NCBI GenBank assembly: GCA_029204225.1
Contig: MU832090.1
Location: 1-64,000 of the forward strand
DNA length: 64,000 nucleotides
Direction of reading: 5' to 3'
From: Diphasiastrum complanatum
Lineage: Eukaryota; Streptophyta; Lycopodiopsida; Lycopodiales; Lycopodiaceae
Part shown: positions 36,101 through 47,012 of the stretch, piece by piece
How the letters are laid out: every line of letters starts with the position of its first letter
Position numbering within the stretch: position 1 is the stretch's first letter
Position numbers and translations under genes: made by a program
Notes under the pieces: model-generated
What the model was told of the DNA's origin: nothing
What the model saw: only the letters and a program-made list of their open reading frames with translations
Database searches by the model: none

Positions 36101-36332
36101 CTGATGGACGACGCTGAAATTTTTTTGTTTAAAGTTCTTACAGTTCTCTACATCCATGCAATAGTGATTTAGCGTGTTCGAAACAAACTTCCTACGATCC
36201 GCTACTACTCGCACGTGCCCATCCGCTACCAGCTATCGGTTTGGTTGAGCTTAGTAATCAGTTCGACGTGCTCGACCTGACTTCTGATCCTGGGTTCTCC
36301 TTCTTCGCGCGCTGATCCGCTATTCGACACTA

Positions 36333-36508
36333 ATGACGCAGACCAAACAAACAGCACGAGACCACCCTGGTGGAATACCAATCTCAGGAGCTGGTCAGGG
36401 AAATCCACCACCACCACCTCGTCCACAAGAACCTCCTCCTAGGCCAAGGGGCAGAACAAAAGACCCACCCTGGCTCAAGGATATTCGGAAGCTACAAAAG
36501 ACAAATAA
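36333..36508 (+). pseudogene. Histone H3-like N-terminal tail and alpha-N helix, truncated
   Basis: The product starts MTQTKQTARDHPGG. With Met removed, TKQTAR occupies H3 positions 3-8 and GG positions 12-13, exactly as in histone H3; Lys9 is Asp and Ser10 is His. A proline-rich insert (NPPPPPRPQEPPPRPR) follows, then WLKDIRKLQKTNK, which matches the H3 alpha-N region ALREIRRYQKST in spacing and character. At about 36509 the sequence changes to copia leader, so the histone fold is cut off. The C-terminal half of an H3-like fold is at 44.5-44.7 kb on the opposite strand. Confidence 0.65.
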
Positions 36509-37483
36509 AATTGGCATAGATGGCAAATTGGCATGATGCAATCTTGAGCTAGATAGGCACATGAATAAGGTTTTGACACTTGTAAGAAAGTAATTTGATG
36601 TGTAATAGAGTCAAAAGTCGGTTTTGACCAAGGGGTGCAATCTTAGGAGAAAGCAAAAGTTCATGATATGGTATGTTTCAATCTTAGGAAAGTGCAAAAG
36701 TTCATGATATTGTAGGCTGATCATGTGTTGATCAAGTGTCATCAATTCTACGTGTTGGATTGGCTAGTTTTGTGCAACAAGGGGATTTGAGAGGTTCCAT
36801 ATCTTTGTGAGTTCTTCTTGGAGTCATTTGTTGAATTTCAAGAGAGTGCTAAGTGCATTGGTATAGGTTGAAAGAGAAGATCATATCATTTCAACATGGC
36901 TACAAATGGAGGCTTTATGTTGGAGAGCAATGATAGGCTTACCTCAAACAACTATTCAACTTGGAAGGTGAGAATGGAGTCTCTCCTTGAGATGAATGAG
37001 TTGATGGACATTGTTGCAGGTGTGGATGAGATACATTTGGAACCTCAAGAACAATTTAGGTATGATAGGAGGCCAAAGAAAGCCCTTCATGTGATCAAAA
37101 TGAATGTGACAAATGAACTTCTCAAGGAAGTTGGTAAGTGTCCTTTATCTAGTGAGGCTTGGGGAGCTTTAAAGAAGGTTTATGAGTCCAGTCCACATCA
37201 AGGGTTATGACCGTTAGGAGGAAAATCTTTCAAATTTTATAAAAGATGGATGAAAGTGCTCATGTTTTTGTTTTGAGGGTTAAATAATTCAATAATAAGC
37301 TACCATGTATTGATGAAAGCATTAAGGAGCCTTATAACTTGTTCAAGTAGTTCTTAATGGCTTGTTGGATGATCATCCTAATCTTGTGTAATTTTTTTCT
37401 ATTCAAAAGACATTGCCAAGTATGGAAGACTTGCAAAAAATCTTGGTGAATGAGGAGTCTAGGCTTCTACCAAGAGGATGTTA
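36509..37483 (+). pseudogene. Copia leader and gag fragment
   Basis: The leader (36509-36895) matches the element A leader in phrases such as CAAGAGAGTGC...AGTGCATTGG. Gag opens at 36896 (MATNGGFMLESNDRLTSNNY), is open for 104 codons, then has stops and shifts but remains recognisable to about 37483. Both ends are truncated and there is no LTR. Confidence 0.85.
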
Positions 37484-37489
37484 GAGTTT

Positions 37490-37660
37490 GTCGGCAGCGG
37501 AGAGTGGTCTGGTAGATGATGTGGCGCATTGTGTGCACCTGTGGCCCGAGCGTGGGATCCGATCCCCACCACCTAGCCATTCGCCATCTCTTCTCTTTGA
37601 CCCCAAAAGGGGGGTGGTACCAGGAGACAAGGGTATTGTGTCTACGATGAGCTTATATGT
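37490..37660 (+). other. Possible tRNA-derived SINE-like sequence
   Basis: This GC-rich stretch has GGATCCGATCCCC, resembling a Pol III B box, about 45 bp after AGTGGTCTGGTAGATG, which loosely resembles an A box. No poly-A tail or duplicate is visible. It could be chance. Confidence 0.25.
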
Positions 37661-37798
37661 GAGTGATGTTTTAGTCTCCATTTACTTATGGGACAAATGC
37701 ACTCTTTTTTGTGCCTTTTATGAAAGCAGACTACTATGTGTAGCTTGCATCCTCCAACACCCTCACTCAAGCGAGCATAGGGTGAAGGATACCTCTAC

Positions 37799-38166
37799 TC
37801 ACTCGTACAATAGTGCAAGCCAATCAAAAAAGTGTTTGGCATTGCATACGGTATACCAACCACTGTTGACAGAATCAACCTACTGGGAGGACTGCAAAAT
37901 CCAAATTTTAACATTATGAGATATTGGATCAACGCGCAGGATGTTATAATTAAATCTACAATGGAAACAAGCACGCATCGAACCGATATCCAAAAAATAT
38001 TATTTGAATATCGGATCAGTGCGCATGTTATAAAAAGAAATCGAACAATAATACAAGGGCGCGTTGAACCGATATTGATAAATTTCTACCTCTGCATCAA
38101 CAATTTTTAGCTTCTTATATGCTTTTGCATTTGGTACTGGAAATAGTTCCAATTTTTTTTGAATAT
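37799..38166 (-). pseudogene. C-terminal exons of the H3-Ulp1 fusion gene
   Basis: It continues the gene at 43416-44680 beyond the copia insertion. Exon piece 38166-38090 reads IQKKLELFPVPN and KKLKIVDAE. A GT-AG intron (38089-37892) contains two small inverted-repeat units. The last exon, 37891-37799, reads VDSVNSGWYTVCNAKHFF and ends LALLYE, TGA. In Ulp1 proteases this is the Q...DCG active-site region; the position expected for the catalytic Cys is Ser (AGT, 37864-37862), and a TAG lies just upstream at 37882-37880. The frame is continuous with the piece on the other side of the copia. Confidence 0.6.
37921..38078. repeat. Two adjacent ~70-bp inverted-repeat (MITE-like) units in the intron
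   Basis: Unit 1 (37921-37990) starts ATATTGGATCAACGCGC and ends with the inverse, GCATCGAACCGATATC. Unit 2 (38008-38078) starts ATATCGGATCAGTGCGC and ends GCGCGTTGAACCGATATT. The interiors are AT-rich and non-coding. The same motif recurs at 35.2-36.3 kb. Confidence 0.7.
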
Positions 38167-38748
38167 TGATAAATAAGATAGTTTTTAGGACAATAATGAT
38201 TGTACTTAACAATCATAGAGAGTTATTGATTGCTAAATCAATGGATCTATCAAGTTCTACACATTAGATCTTGATCTAGATTCACTACACATGGATTTAA
38301 GCAAGAGCAATGGATCAACACATCATAATTTGTGAGAGTGGCCTCACACGTGTGGAGTACTGTCCACAGTACGGCCTGCATTTAAAACAACAAGTACAAT
38401 AGTTCTAGATAGCATTCACTCATAGAAATCACAAGACAAATGACTAGAAATCTCACAAAAGTGTAGCATGCAAAAGTCTCATCAGTCTTCTTAGCAAAAT
38501 GATGATCCTCTTATGGATCAAGTACATCCACAAGTTTGGTATAGTCCATCAGGTCTTCACACGTGTGAAGAGTGCCACACACTCAGATCTATCCATTTGA
38601 TCCATCCTTGATATATACAAGTATGAAAAGTACATCCTTTCACACATGGGAACAGGCTCCACATGTGTGAAAGTAGATCATCAACATAATTCTAATGTTT
38701 GATCAACATTTACAATAACCAATGTCAACTGAGAAGTGACAATTTTCA
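38167..38748 (-). repeat. 3' LTR of the decayed copia
   Basis: 582 bp, TGATAAAT...TTTTCA in plus-strand reading. CACACGTGTG occurs at 38345-38354 and 38558-38567. It matches 42853-43415 except for a central block (about 38486-38625) with no counterpart there. Confidence 0.8.
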
Positions 38749-38764
38749 ATGCTCCTCCTCACTT

Positions 38765-41700
38765 CTAACTTGGCAAATCTAATGTACATCTATCTAAAAT
38801 TCCAAGAGCATATCTTAACTTAAAAAAAGGATCTTTGGACAATGGCTTGGTTAAGATATCAGCTATGCATTCGGATGATGGTACATGATGTAGTTGCACC
38901 TCCTTGGATTGTACCTTCTCCCTCACAAAGTGGTGAGCTATCTCAATATGCTTTGTTTTAGCATGGAAGATAGGATTTGAGGCAATTTGTTGAGAAGCTT
39001 GATTGTCACAAAATATGTAAGGGATCTCCTCAGCCTCTAGCACATGTAGTTCCATCAAGAGTCTTCTTAGAAGTCAATGCCTTGTACTCGGCTTCACAAG
39101 AAGATAGTGAGATTGTATCTTGCTTTTTGGAAAGCCAAGATATTACTCCTCCACAAAGAAATGTTGCAAATGCAATAATGGACTTCCTATCCATCTTGTC
39201 ACCTACAAAATCTGAATCCGAGTAGGCTCTCAAGTGCAAGTTAGATCCTTCATAAAGTATGCCGAAAAATCTAGTACTAGAAACATATCTAAGTACTCTT
39301 TTGGCACTTTTTCAATGATGAACTAAAGGAGCTTGCATACTTTGACTCAACTTGCTTACACAAAAACTTAAGTTAGGTCTAGTGATGGTTAAATAGATTA
39401 GAGAGCCTATAAGCTTCCTAAAGAGGGTGATGTCCTCAAAGGATACTTCATCACCTTCATTAGTTGCTTTCACAACATGCTCCATAGGGGTGTCAATCCC
39501 CTTACAATATTTCATACCAAATCTTTCAAGAATGGAAGTAGCATACTTAGATTGACTTATGAAAGTACAATTGCTACTTCTAGACACTTCTATCCCAAGT
39601 ATAAGCTTTTGAAAGCCTAGATCTACCATCTTGAACTTACTAGATAAATCAACTTTTACTTTGCTTATGCCTTCATCATCATTTCCTGTCAAAATGATGT
39701 CATCAACATAAAGTACCAAAATGATAATCATTCCTTCATTACATTTAAAATATAAAGAAGGTTCATAAGCACTTAGTACAAAGCCAAGAGAATAGAGAAA
39801 ATCATGCAACCTAGAGTACCAAGCTCTAGGTGCTTGCTTCAAGCCATATAGGCTCTTCCTTAAGTAGCACACCTTTTGCTCCTCACCAACCTTGATGAAG
39901 CCCTTAGGTTGTATCATGTAGATTTTCTCTTCTATGAAGCCATTCAAGAATGCATTTGTCACATCCATTTGGTAGAGATCCCACTTGAACAAAGTAGCAA
40001 TGCAAATGATTAGTCTAATAGTTACAAGCTTAGCTACAAGTGCAAATGTCTCTTCATAATCCAATACTTTTATTTGAAGAAATCCCTTAGCAACAAGCCT
40101 AGATTTGTACTTACTAATAGATCCATCTTGATTGTACTTTATTCTATAAATCCACATACATGCAAGTGGTTTCTTCCCTCTTGGAAGATTTACAAGATTC
40201 CAAGTATGATTTTCTTCTAATGCATCATACTCTACTTGCATTGCATCTCTCCAAACTTTAGATTTATATGCTTCTTCAAAAGATGATTGTTCTTAAAGCA
40301 ATGTAGCTAAGAAAGAGTAAGAGGTAGAAGATTTAGAGTCTTTCTTTTGCTTTCCCTTGTCCAGATAGGTGAGCCTTGAGGGCTCGGCCTTGTTTCTTGA
40401 TGATCTTCTCGGCCCCCTTTGACTCAGATTCTTGTCTCCATCCTCGGGTTTGTCAAGATCCTCCTCGGGTTTGTCAAGATCTTGAATGCACAATGGGTTA
40501 GATCCATTATACTCTTAGAGAATTGTGACTCATCAAAAAGTACATCCTTGCTTACGTTTACTTTCTTGTATATAGGAACATATATCCTATAGCCCTTGCT
40601 ATTTTCTCCATAGCCAACAAAAATCCCTTTGAAGGAGGTAGCATCTTCCTTCCTTCTTGTCTCCAAAGGGATGTGGACATAACAAATACATCCAAAGATC
40701 TTAAAATCTCTTACATTGGGTTTCTTACCAAACAAAGCTTGATAAGGTGAGATCCCATCTATAGCACTACTAGGAAGTCTATTACACAACTAATTAGCAC
40801 ATGTTATAGCTTCTCCATAAAATGAGATGGGAAGTGATGCATCAAATCTTAAAGACTTTGCACACTCACATAGACTCCTATTTTTCCTCTCGGCCATCCC
40901 ATTTTGTTGAGGGGTGTAGGAACAAGTGTATTGCAATTTAATGCCATTGATCTCACAAAAGTCTCTCATTTTATTGGAGGTGTACTCTCCTCCACTATCA
41001 CATCTTAGTGCTTTGATGGAAGTACTAAGTTGCTTATCTACCTTAATGAAAGCTTCATAAACAAGACTTTTCTCTGATAGTAATTCAATCCATGTGAATC
41101 TAGTACAATCATCTATAAAAATTACATACATCAAAGCACCTCCATTACCTGCATGTGAAAAACTATGTACATCAGAATGTATGAGATCCAAGGGAGAGGT
41201 AGATCTTGATGAAGATCTCTTGTAAGAATATTTGTGTGACTTTGCAAGGCCACATGCCTCACACATCTTTCCACACTTCTCGAAGGCTCTTGGTAGGCCG
41301 AGAGCTAGTTCCTTGCTTTCCATTGACTCCATAGATTGAAGATTAGGATGGCCTAATCTCTTATGCCATAGCTCCACTTGAGATAGTTCCTCCCTAGCCA
41401 AGTTCACACTTTCATTTGCAACATTAGCATCCAACTTAAATAGTCTACCTAGGCACTTATCATTTTTCAAGATGGAACAAATTCCATTCTTGAAGTGTAC
41501 ATCTAGTCCATTGTCCATTAACTGTCCCACACTAAGCAAGTTTCTTGAAATGGTAGAAAAATACAAAACATTATCTAGATCTATCCTTTTAGATGTGTCT
41601 AAGCAAAGAGGAATAGATCCTATGCCATCTATCTTGCATGCTTGATCACTAGCAGTGTATATTGACTTCTTAGAGTCATTACAAGATAGAAGAGTGGATA

Positions 41701-42653
41701 ATGCTTGTTAAAAGACACGTGAGAACTAGCCCCACTATCTATCCACCATGTGTCTTTACTTGAAGTTGGCGTAGATCCAACCATCAAGGATGTATTGAAT
41801 CCATCCTCATCTTCTTCCTCTTGAGCAATGTTCCCTTGATCTCCATTTGCTTGTTGATTCTTCTTCAAGTAGCATTCCGAGGCAAAGTGTCCTTTCTTTC
41901 CACAAAAAAAACACTTGAGCTTTGCCTTGTTCTTCACCTTGCCTTTGGAAGTAGATCCTCCATTCTTCATCTCGGCCTCCTTGTCTTGATTCTTCTTGAA
42001 TGGATGTTGCTTCTTCTTGCTTTTGGATGTAAAGTTTGCTTTCTCCTCTCCTCCATTAAGTGACATGCCATCCATTCTTGTCTTGATTTGTAGAAGCCTA
42101 CTCTCCTTGGCCACAAGAACTTTGTGCAACTTTTCAATGGATGGAAGAGTTTCTTGAATAGAAAACAATTGGATTAAGTTGGTGAACTCATCACCTAGGC
42201 CATTTAAGATTATTTGTACTAGCTCTTGATCTTGGATCTTCTCTCCTATTGCACTTAATTCCTTGTTAAGAGATTCGATCCTAAGGACATACTCTTGTCC
42301 ACTCTCTCCACTTCCTTTCATGCTTTGGAAAACTTGATTTCTTAGCATGAGTATTCTTGAAGTATTATTGGATTCATAGATGCTCTTTAATGAATCCCCA
42401 GCCTCTTTGGATGAGGTACAAGAAGACACCTCTTTCAAGAGGTCATTGCATACATTTAACTTTATGCAATGTAGAGCTAATCTTGCTCTCTTCTTGTATT
42501 TGGCTTGTTCTTGGGGAGTTTGAGGCTCTTCCTCAACCCCTTGAACTATGTCAAATAGATCATGGATCACTAGGAGTGATTCCATTCTCACTTTCAATTT
42601 GTGGAAGTGAGTCTCTCACTTGATTCCATCAAATATCCACCTATGGATGACAT
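38765..42653 (-). pseudogene. Copia gag-protease-integrase-RT-RNase H, several disruptions
   Basis: Gag starts MSSIGGYLMESSERL at 42653; a small deletion makes a stop, and the frame resumes at 42597 (322 codons) with zinc knuckle CFFCGKKGHFASEC and protease WWIDSGASSHVS. Integrase lies in 41566-40790 (LIHSDVH, RCDSGGEY with Asp kept, NGMAERKN with Glu kept). Linker and chromodomain-like part: 40789-40293. RT 40241-39312 includes FLNGFIEEKIYM, SLYGLKQAPRAWY and YVDDIILTGN. RNase H 39239-38765 has SSCEAEYKAL and CIADILTKPL. Breaks between these pieces make it non-functional as read. Confidence 0.9.
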
Positions 42654-42852
42654 TGTGGAATAAATTCTTTTCTTAAAATCACAAAGATTTTTGAATTTTA
42701 AAAGATCTAGCCTCCAAGTCATTTTTATCCAAATGAATTCAAGCTATCAGTCTAGATGAACTCGCCCTCACTAGTATTGGCCAAAAACAAATTTTGTCAA
42801 TGATCTCTACAAGATTTGTGATTCAATGATCACTCTCTTATCTTTGATACCA

Positions 42853-43415
42853 TGATAAATTCTATAGTTTTTAGGACAATAATGATTGTACTTAACAATT
42901 ATAGAGAGTTATTGGTTGCCTAATCAATGGATCTATCAAGTTCTACACATTAGATCTTGATCGATATTCACTACACATGGATTTAAGCAAGAGCAATGGA
43001 TCAACACATCACAAATTTGTGAGAGCGGCCTCACACGTGTGGAATATTATCCACAATACGGCCTGCACCTAAAACAACAAGTACAATAGTCCTAGATAGC
43101 ATTCACTCATAGAAATCACAAGACAAATGACTAGAAATCTCAAAAAATGTAGAATGCAAAAGTCTCATCAATCTGCATATGCAAGGAAAAGCTAATTTCT
43201 AGGTGACTACTCAACTTGACTAGAAAACTAGTCATATCATGTTCACAGTAAACTAGATTGATACAAAATCAATTTAGATATATACAAGTATGAAAAACAC
43301 ATCCTTTCACACGTGGAAACAGGCTCCACACGTGTGAAATCAGATCATCAACATTATTCTAGTCTTTGATCAACAGTTACAATAACCAATGTTAAGTGAG
43401 AAGTGACAATTTTCA
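42853..43415 (-). repeat. 5' LTR of the decayed copia
   Basis: 563 bp partner of 38167-38748. CACACGTGTG occurs at 43032-43041 and 43327-43336. Its central block (about 43172-43280) is unrelated to that of the other LTR. Confidence 0.8.
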
Positions 43416-44680
43416 ATAGATATGGCTCTTGGCAATTTTTTTTGTGTGTGTAATAGAGTTCATCTTTAAACAAACTGGATTACACACACCCTCATCATTG
43501 ATGTATAAGGACAACACATATAAGCTCCAATGATCACTGCAATTAGAAAACAATAAATTTACGAGAATCAATGTGAGAACAAAATTTATATGAAAAATTC
43601 AACATAATTATATATGAGAAAAAGACACTTACTTTGTTATGTATGGCAGCACAAGAATTGGAGTCCCCAGTCTGACGTATTGGAGCAAATCATCATGCAG
43701 ACTTTTAAAATCAGAGAAATCAAATGCATCCATGAATTGAAGGGGAAACAATGCTACATCTATAAACAATGGGGTCTGAAAAAACTACATCCAGTACTGA
43801 ATAGCCCCACCTAGATTATCACCTAGCATTTTATTTCTACTTTCTAATTCACCTATATCTAAACTAAAAAGGGAGAGACCAGCATTGGTCTTTGGCATCC
43901 TAAAACTGTATCGAGTACCTAAAGCTTTAAGAAACGTGTCTAACAATTGGTCATACTGTACATATTGAGGAGTATTCCAACGACAAGTGCAGGGGGTAAC
44001 GAAAGTAATATAGATAAACCAGAAAAAGAATTGTCATTCAAAATTAATTCTACCTTTACATTAACAAAATCATCTAAATCAGTTCCCAGAACAGGTAGAG
44101 GGGAACTAATATTTATGGAGGTAGGAGGAGGAGATTTAGGAGGAGGAGATTTATTAGGAGAGGAAGATTTAGGAGGATAAGGTAAAGATGGAGTTCTGGG
44201 AGAAGGAGAAGGAGACTTAATAGGAGAACAATTGGGACGAGAATGCCTAGAAGAAAGAATCTCATCCAGAGGAGATGGCTTGGAAAAATCCCTCGTTTTA
44301 TTTGGAGGGTCAAGAGACCTCCTCTTTTTTGAAACACTTCCACTTTGTATACGAATAACAAGCTGGGATGGTTGAGATTGCTTTCGTTTTCTCCTCTATG
44401 AATCTTGTTTTGGAGGAGAGGAGGGAGCAGATCTAAAGTATTATGCAAAATTGTCATATGCATCCCAAATCCTAAACACAATGTTGAAATCCTTGGGCAT
44501 AATGGTCACCATCTTGGCATAGATAGCTCCAACAACAGTATCTAAAAAAAAAATTCACCTAGAAATCCTCATATGTAGTGTGCAGCGCCTCCATTGCCGT
44601 TACCGTCCATCTCACATCTATAGATGACTTCTTGTAACCTGTCTGATGGATCTCTGTATGTGAGCTTTCAAAATCACAAC
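43416..44680 (-). pseudogene. Histone H3-like fold fused to Ser/Pro linker and Ulp1/C48 protease
   Basis: Reading down from about 44680: RWTVTAMEAL (H3 alpha-2 start) and AKMVTIMPKDFNIVFRI (44518-44468), where histone H3 has AKRVTIMPKDIQLARRI. A basic RRKRKQSQ and KKRRSLDPPNK and a Ser/Pro-rich part (SPIKSPSPSPRTPSLP, NKSPPPKSPPP) follow. After a shift near 44010 comes the protease domain: LGDNLGGAIQYW, FPLQFMDAFDF, LVLPYITN, intron GTAAGT...TTGCAG (43632-43537), then DHWSLYVLSLYIN with the catalytic His-Trp at 43532-43527. The expected Asp position reads Asn (LKMNSI, 43460-43458). In-frame stops lie at 44561-44563, 44441-44443, 44396-44398 and 43785-43787. The start is lost at the copia LTR near 44690. 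Confidence 0.72.
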
Positions 44681-44689
44681 TCTACACAA

Positions 44690-47012
44690 GAATATTGACA
44701 TAAAAACTTTATGAGACCCCTAAGACTAAGATGAACTATTGTACACATGTGGGAACATGCTCCACACATGTGAAATGTACTCACAAATATAAAAAACATG
44801 AAATTGTCAAGCTAGATTTTTGCCAATTCTTCACACTCCTCAAAAAGATAGCTTGGATAGGTACTAGACCATTTGAGAAGTTTGTGAAACTTTTTGAGTG
44901 GACCCTTTTGTATGTATATGAAGTAGAAAACCAGCAAAAGGATCCATCATAGCAGCACCTCATCAAATCCATGATAAAATCTCTTTGGTAGAAATCTCTT
45001 GCCAATATCTTTGAAGAGTACTCCACCAATATGCCACTATGACCATGTGCTTCCTCCATGCTTGATGACGGCATTTGATTTGAAAGCTCTACTTGCATGA
45101 TGGCTGCACCATAAATAGAGAAAGTCGAGGCTTCCAAGCCTCATGAAGATCATAGAGATCAAGATCATAAGATGAGCAAAAGTGTAGATCTTCAAGATTA
45201 AGCATACTAGCTTGACTAGTCCAAATCCTATGAAATTTATCCATGATGAATCTAATCTTGAAATCAAATGCAATCTTGATCTTCTTGAGGCTAAATACTT
45301 GCTCAAGGATAAAGGTGTCCTCTTTGGATGTTTCACCTAATCTCAAGAGAAGTTTACAAAATGCCTCAAGGCATATAAAAACATGATTTTTCAAACTATG
45401 AGTATCAAACTCAATCTTGCTCTTACAAACTCGAAGAGCATGATTTTGACAATGAAATCTCTTGCTTTAAAAGAACTTCGGATACATATCTAAGCCTTTA
45501 ATGACAAGAAATATGTCCATATAATAGGCATCATACAAAACTAGTATTGCCTCCCTTGAACTTTGAGATGTAAAACTTTCAATAAAGCAAGATAGTGCAT
45601 CAAGAAATGGAAGAGAAGCATAAGTGAGAATGTTAAAGTGAATACCACCTAAAAATTGCCTCTCTTTACCATAAAATATGAGCCATAAGGACTTGGATAT
45701 CCATCTTGAAGATCCCCTTGAAGTCACATGTTGATGAGGCTCCTCCTTGAACCTCGACCCCTTCACATCTTGATAATCTTCAATAGATATGACTTGAGAT
45801 GCATCTTAAGATGCCTTGAGCTTGGCCCCTTCCAGTGTTGAATGTAGATCTTCATAAACTATGACTTCTTTGCTCTCAATCACTTTTGAAATAGAGAGTA
45901 TAATGGCTTTATAGGCCTTCTTGGTGGATAAGCAGCCAACCATGATCCATGAGCTTGGATCATCCATCCTCCTTGTTTCCAAGAGAATATATGCAAAGCA
46001 AGAACCTTAAAAGACACTAAGGTAATCATCCTTAGGCTTCTTGAATGATATTTCATATGGTGTATCTCCTCCAAGAGCTTCAATACTCCTCAAAGCTTTG
46101 ACCTTCAATGAGAACTCCATCTCAACATATGCTTTGAATAATAGGAAATAATCATGCACCATAAACCTTGAAGAAAGAAGAAATGTGCATTTTGTGTGAT
46201 CATCCTCCTTTGAAGACTTGGATACATAAGCAACATCAAGAGATTTTGCGCTCTCCCTTGTATTCAATTTGTAGATGCCTTCATGTCTAGATCCACATGC
46301 AAGGATTTCACCATCCTTTTTATCACACAATTGTCAATATGGAAATTGATATCAAGACCACCATCAAGTAACTTGCCAACACTTATAAAATTCTTTGTAA
46401 TCTTGGGAACAAAAAGAACCTCTTGAAGAGATAGAACTTTTGATGATGCAAGCTTCAAGGGAATAGTCCCTACTCCTTGGACTTCTTGACTCCTCCATAA
46501 GGCATAATACTTGAAAAGGAATCCTTGGAGGTACACATATGTGAAGATGCTCCACTATCAATATACCAAGAGTCATCCATCTTGAAGGTGGAAGAGGAGA
46601 ATTTTGATGCCATAAGTGAGCATTCTCCATCACTTGCAATAAAGTCTTCTTTCTCATGAGAGATTTTGGCTTGCTTGAATTGATTCTTTTTCTTTAAGCA
46701 ATTGGTGGCAAAGTGGCATTTCTTGCCACAAAAGAAGCACTTAACATCTTTCTTCTTATTCGTTGAAGTAGAATATTGAGAGGAATCATCATCCTCTTCA
46801 TCTTGGTCTTTTGCTTTGTCCTTAATGAAGTATTGGTGTTGCTTTTTGCTCCTCTTCTTGTGCTTGGCAAATAAAACTTTGTCTTCACCATTATGATTGA
46901 GTAATAGCTTCTCCATCCTTAGTAGCTTGTTCTCTTGCTTTGATTCTTCAGCCATAAGAACACTTTGCAATGCTGTAGTGGGTCCCTTTCCTTGAATCCA
47001 AGATCTAGTCAA
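44690..47012 (-). mobile_element. Rearranged non-autonomous copia with truncated 3' LTR
   Basis: The 3' LTR starts TGTGAAGAATTGGC at 44835 on the minus strand after TTGAGGAG and survives only to about 44690. It matches the LTR at 56997 (AATTGGCAAAAATCTAGCTT; GGGGTCTCATA). The interior begins with gag at 47012; no 5' LTR is found, and the sequence gives way to tandem-repeat DNA by 47163. Confidence 0.7.
44836..47012 (-). pseudogene. Gag-protease with degenerate integrase and non-RT C-terminal region
   Basis: The 180-codon frame 47012-46470 has a basic gag tail, zinc knuckle CFFCGKKCHFATNC (Gly before His changed to Cys) and protease WYIDSGASSHMC. Then come LFVPKITKNFISVGKLLDGG (pre-integrase, 46450) and an eroded integrase (46330-46007) with FSLKVKALRS and GGDTPYEISF but no DNGGEY. 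After KVIESKEVIVYEDL (45850) the region that should be RT (45780-44840) has frames of about 100 codons without YVDD, KARLVAKG or RNase H boxes. Similarity of this C-terminal part to the other two non-autonomous elements is weak. Confidence 0.6.

Larger units (their letters stand above)
38167..43415 (-). mobile_element. Full-length but decayed Ty1/copia inserted in the H3-Ulp1 gene
   Basis: LTRs 38167-38748 and 42853-43415 flank a minus-strand polyprotein. The primer site TGGTATCAAAGA (complement of 42841-42852) adjoins the 5' LTR, and a GAGGAGGAGC tract adjoins the 3' LTR. The flanks (AATAT / ATAGA) do not form a target duplication. The two flanks join in frame as parts of one protease gene. 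Confidence 0.85.

Noticed and set aside
44113-44481. 122-codon minus-strand frame rich in Leu
   Set aside because: It is an out-of-phase shadow of the Ser/Pro-rich linker of the H3-Ulp1 gene; CT-rich codons read in the next frame give Leu runs.
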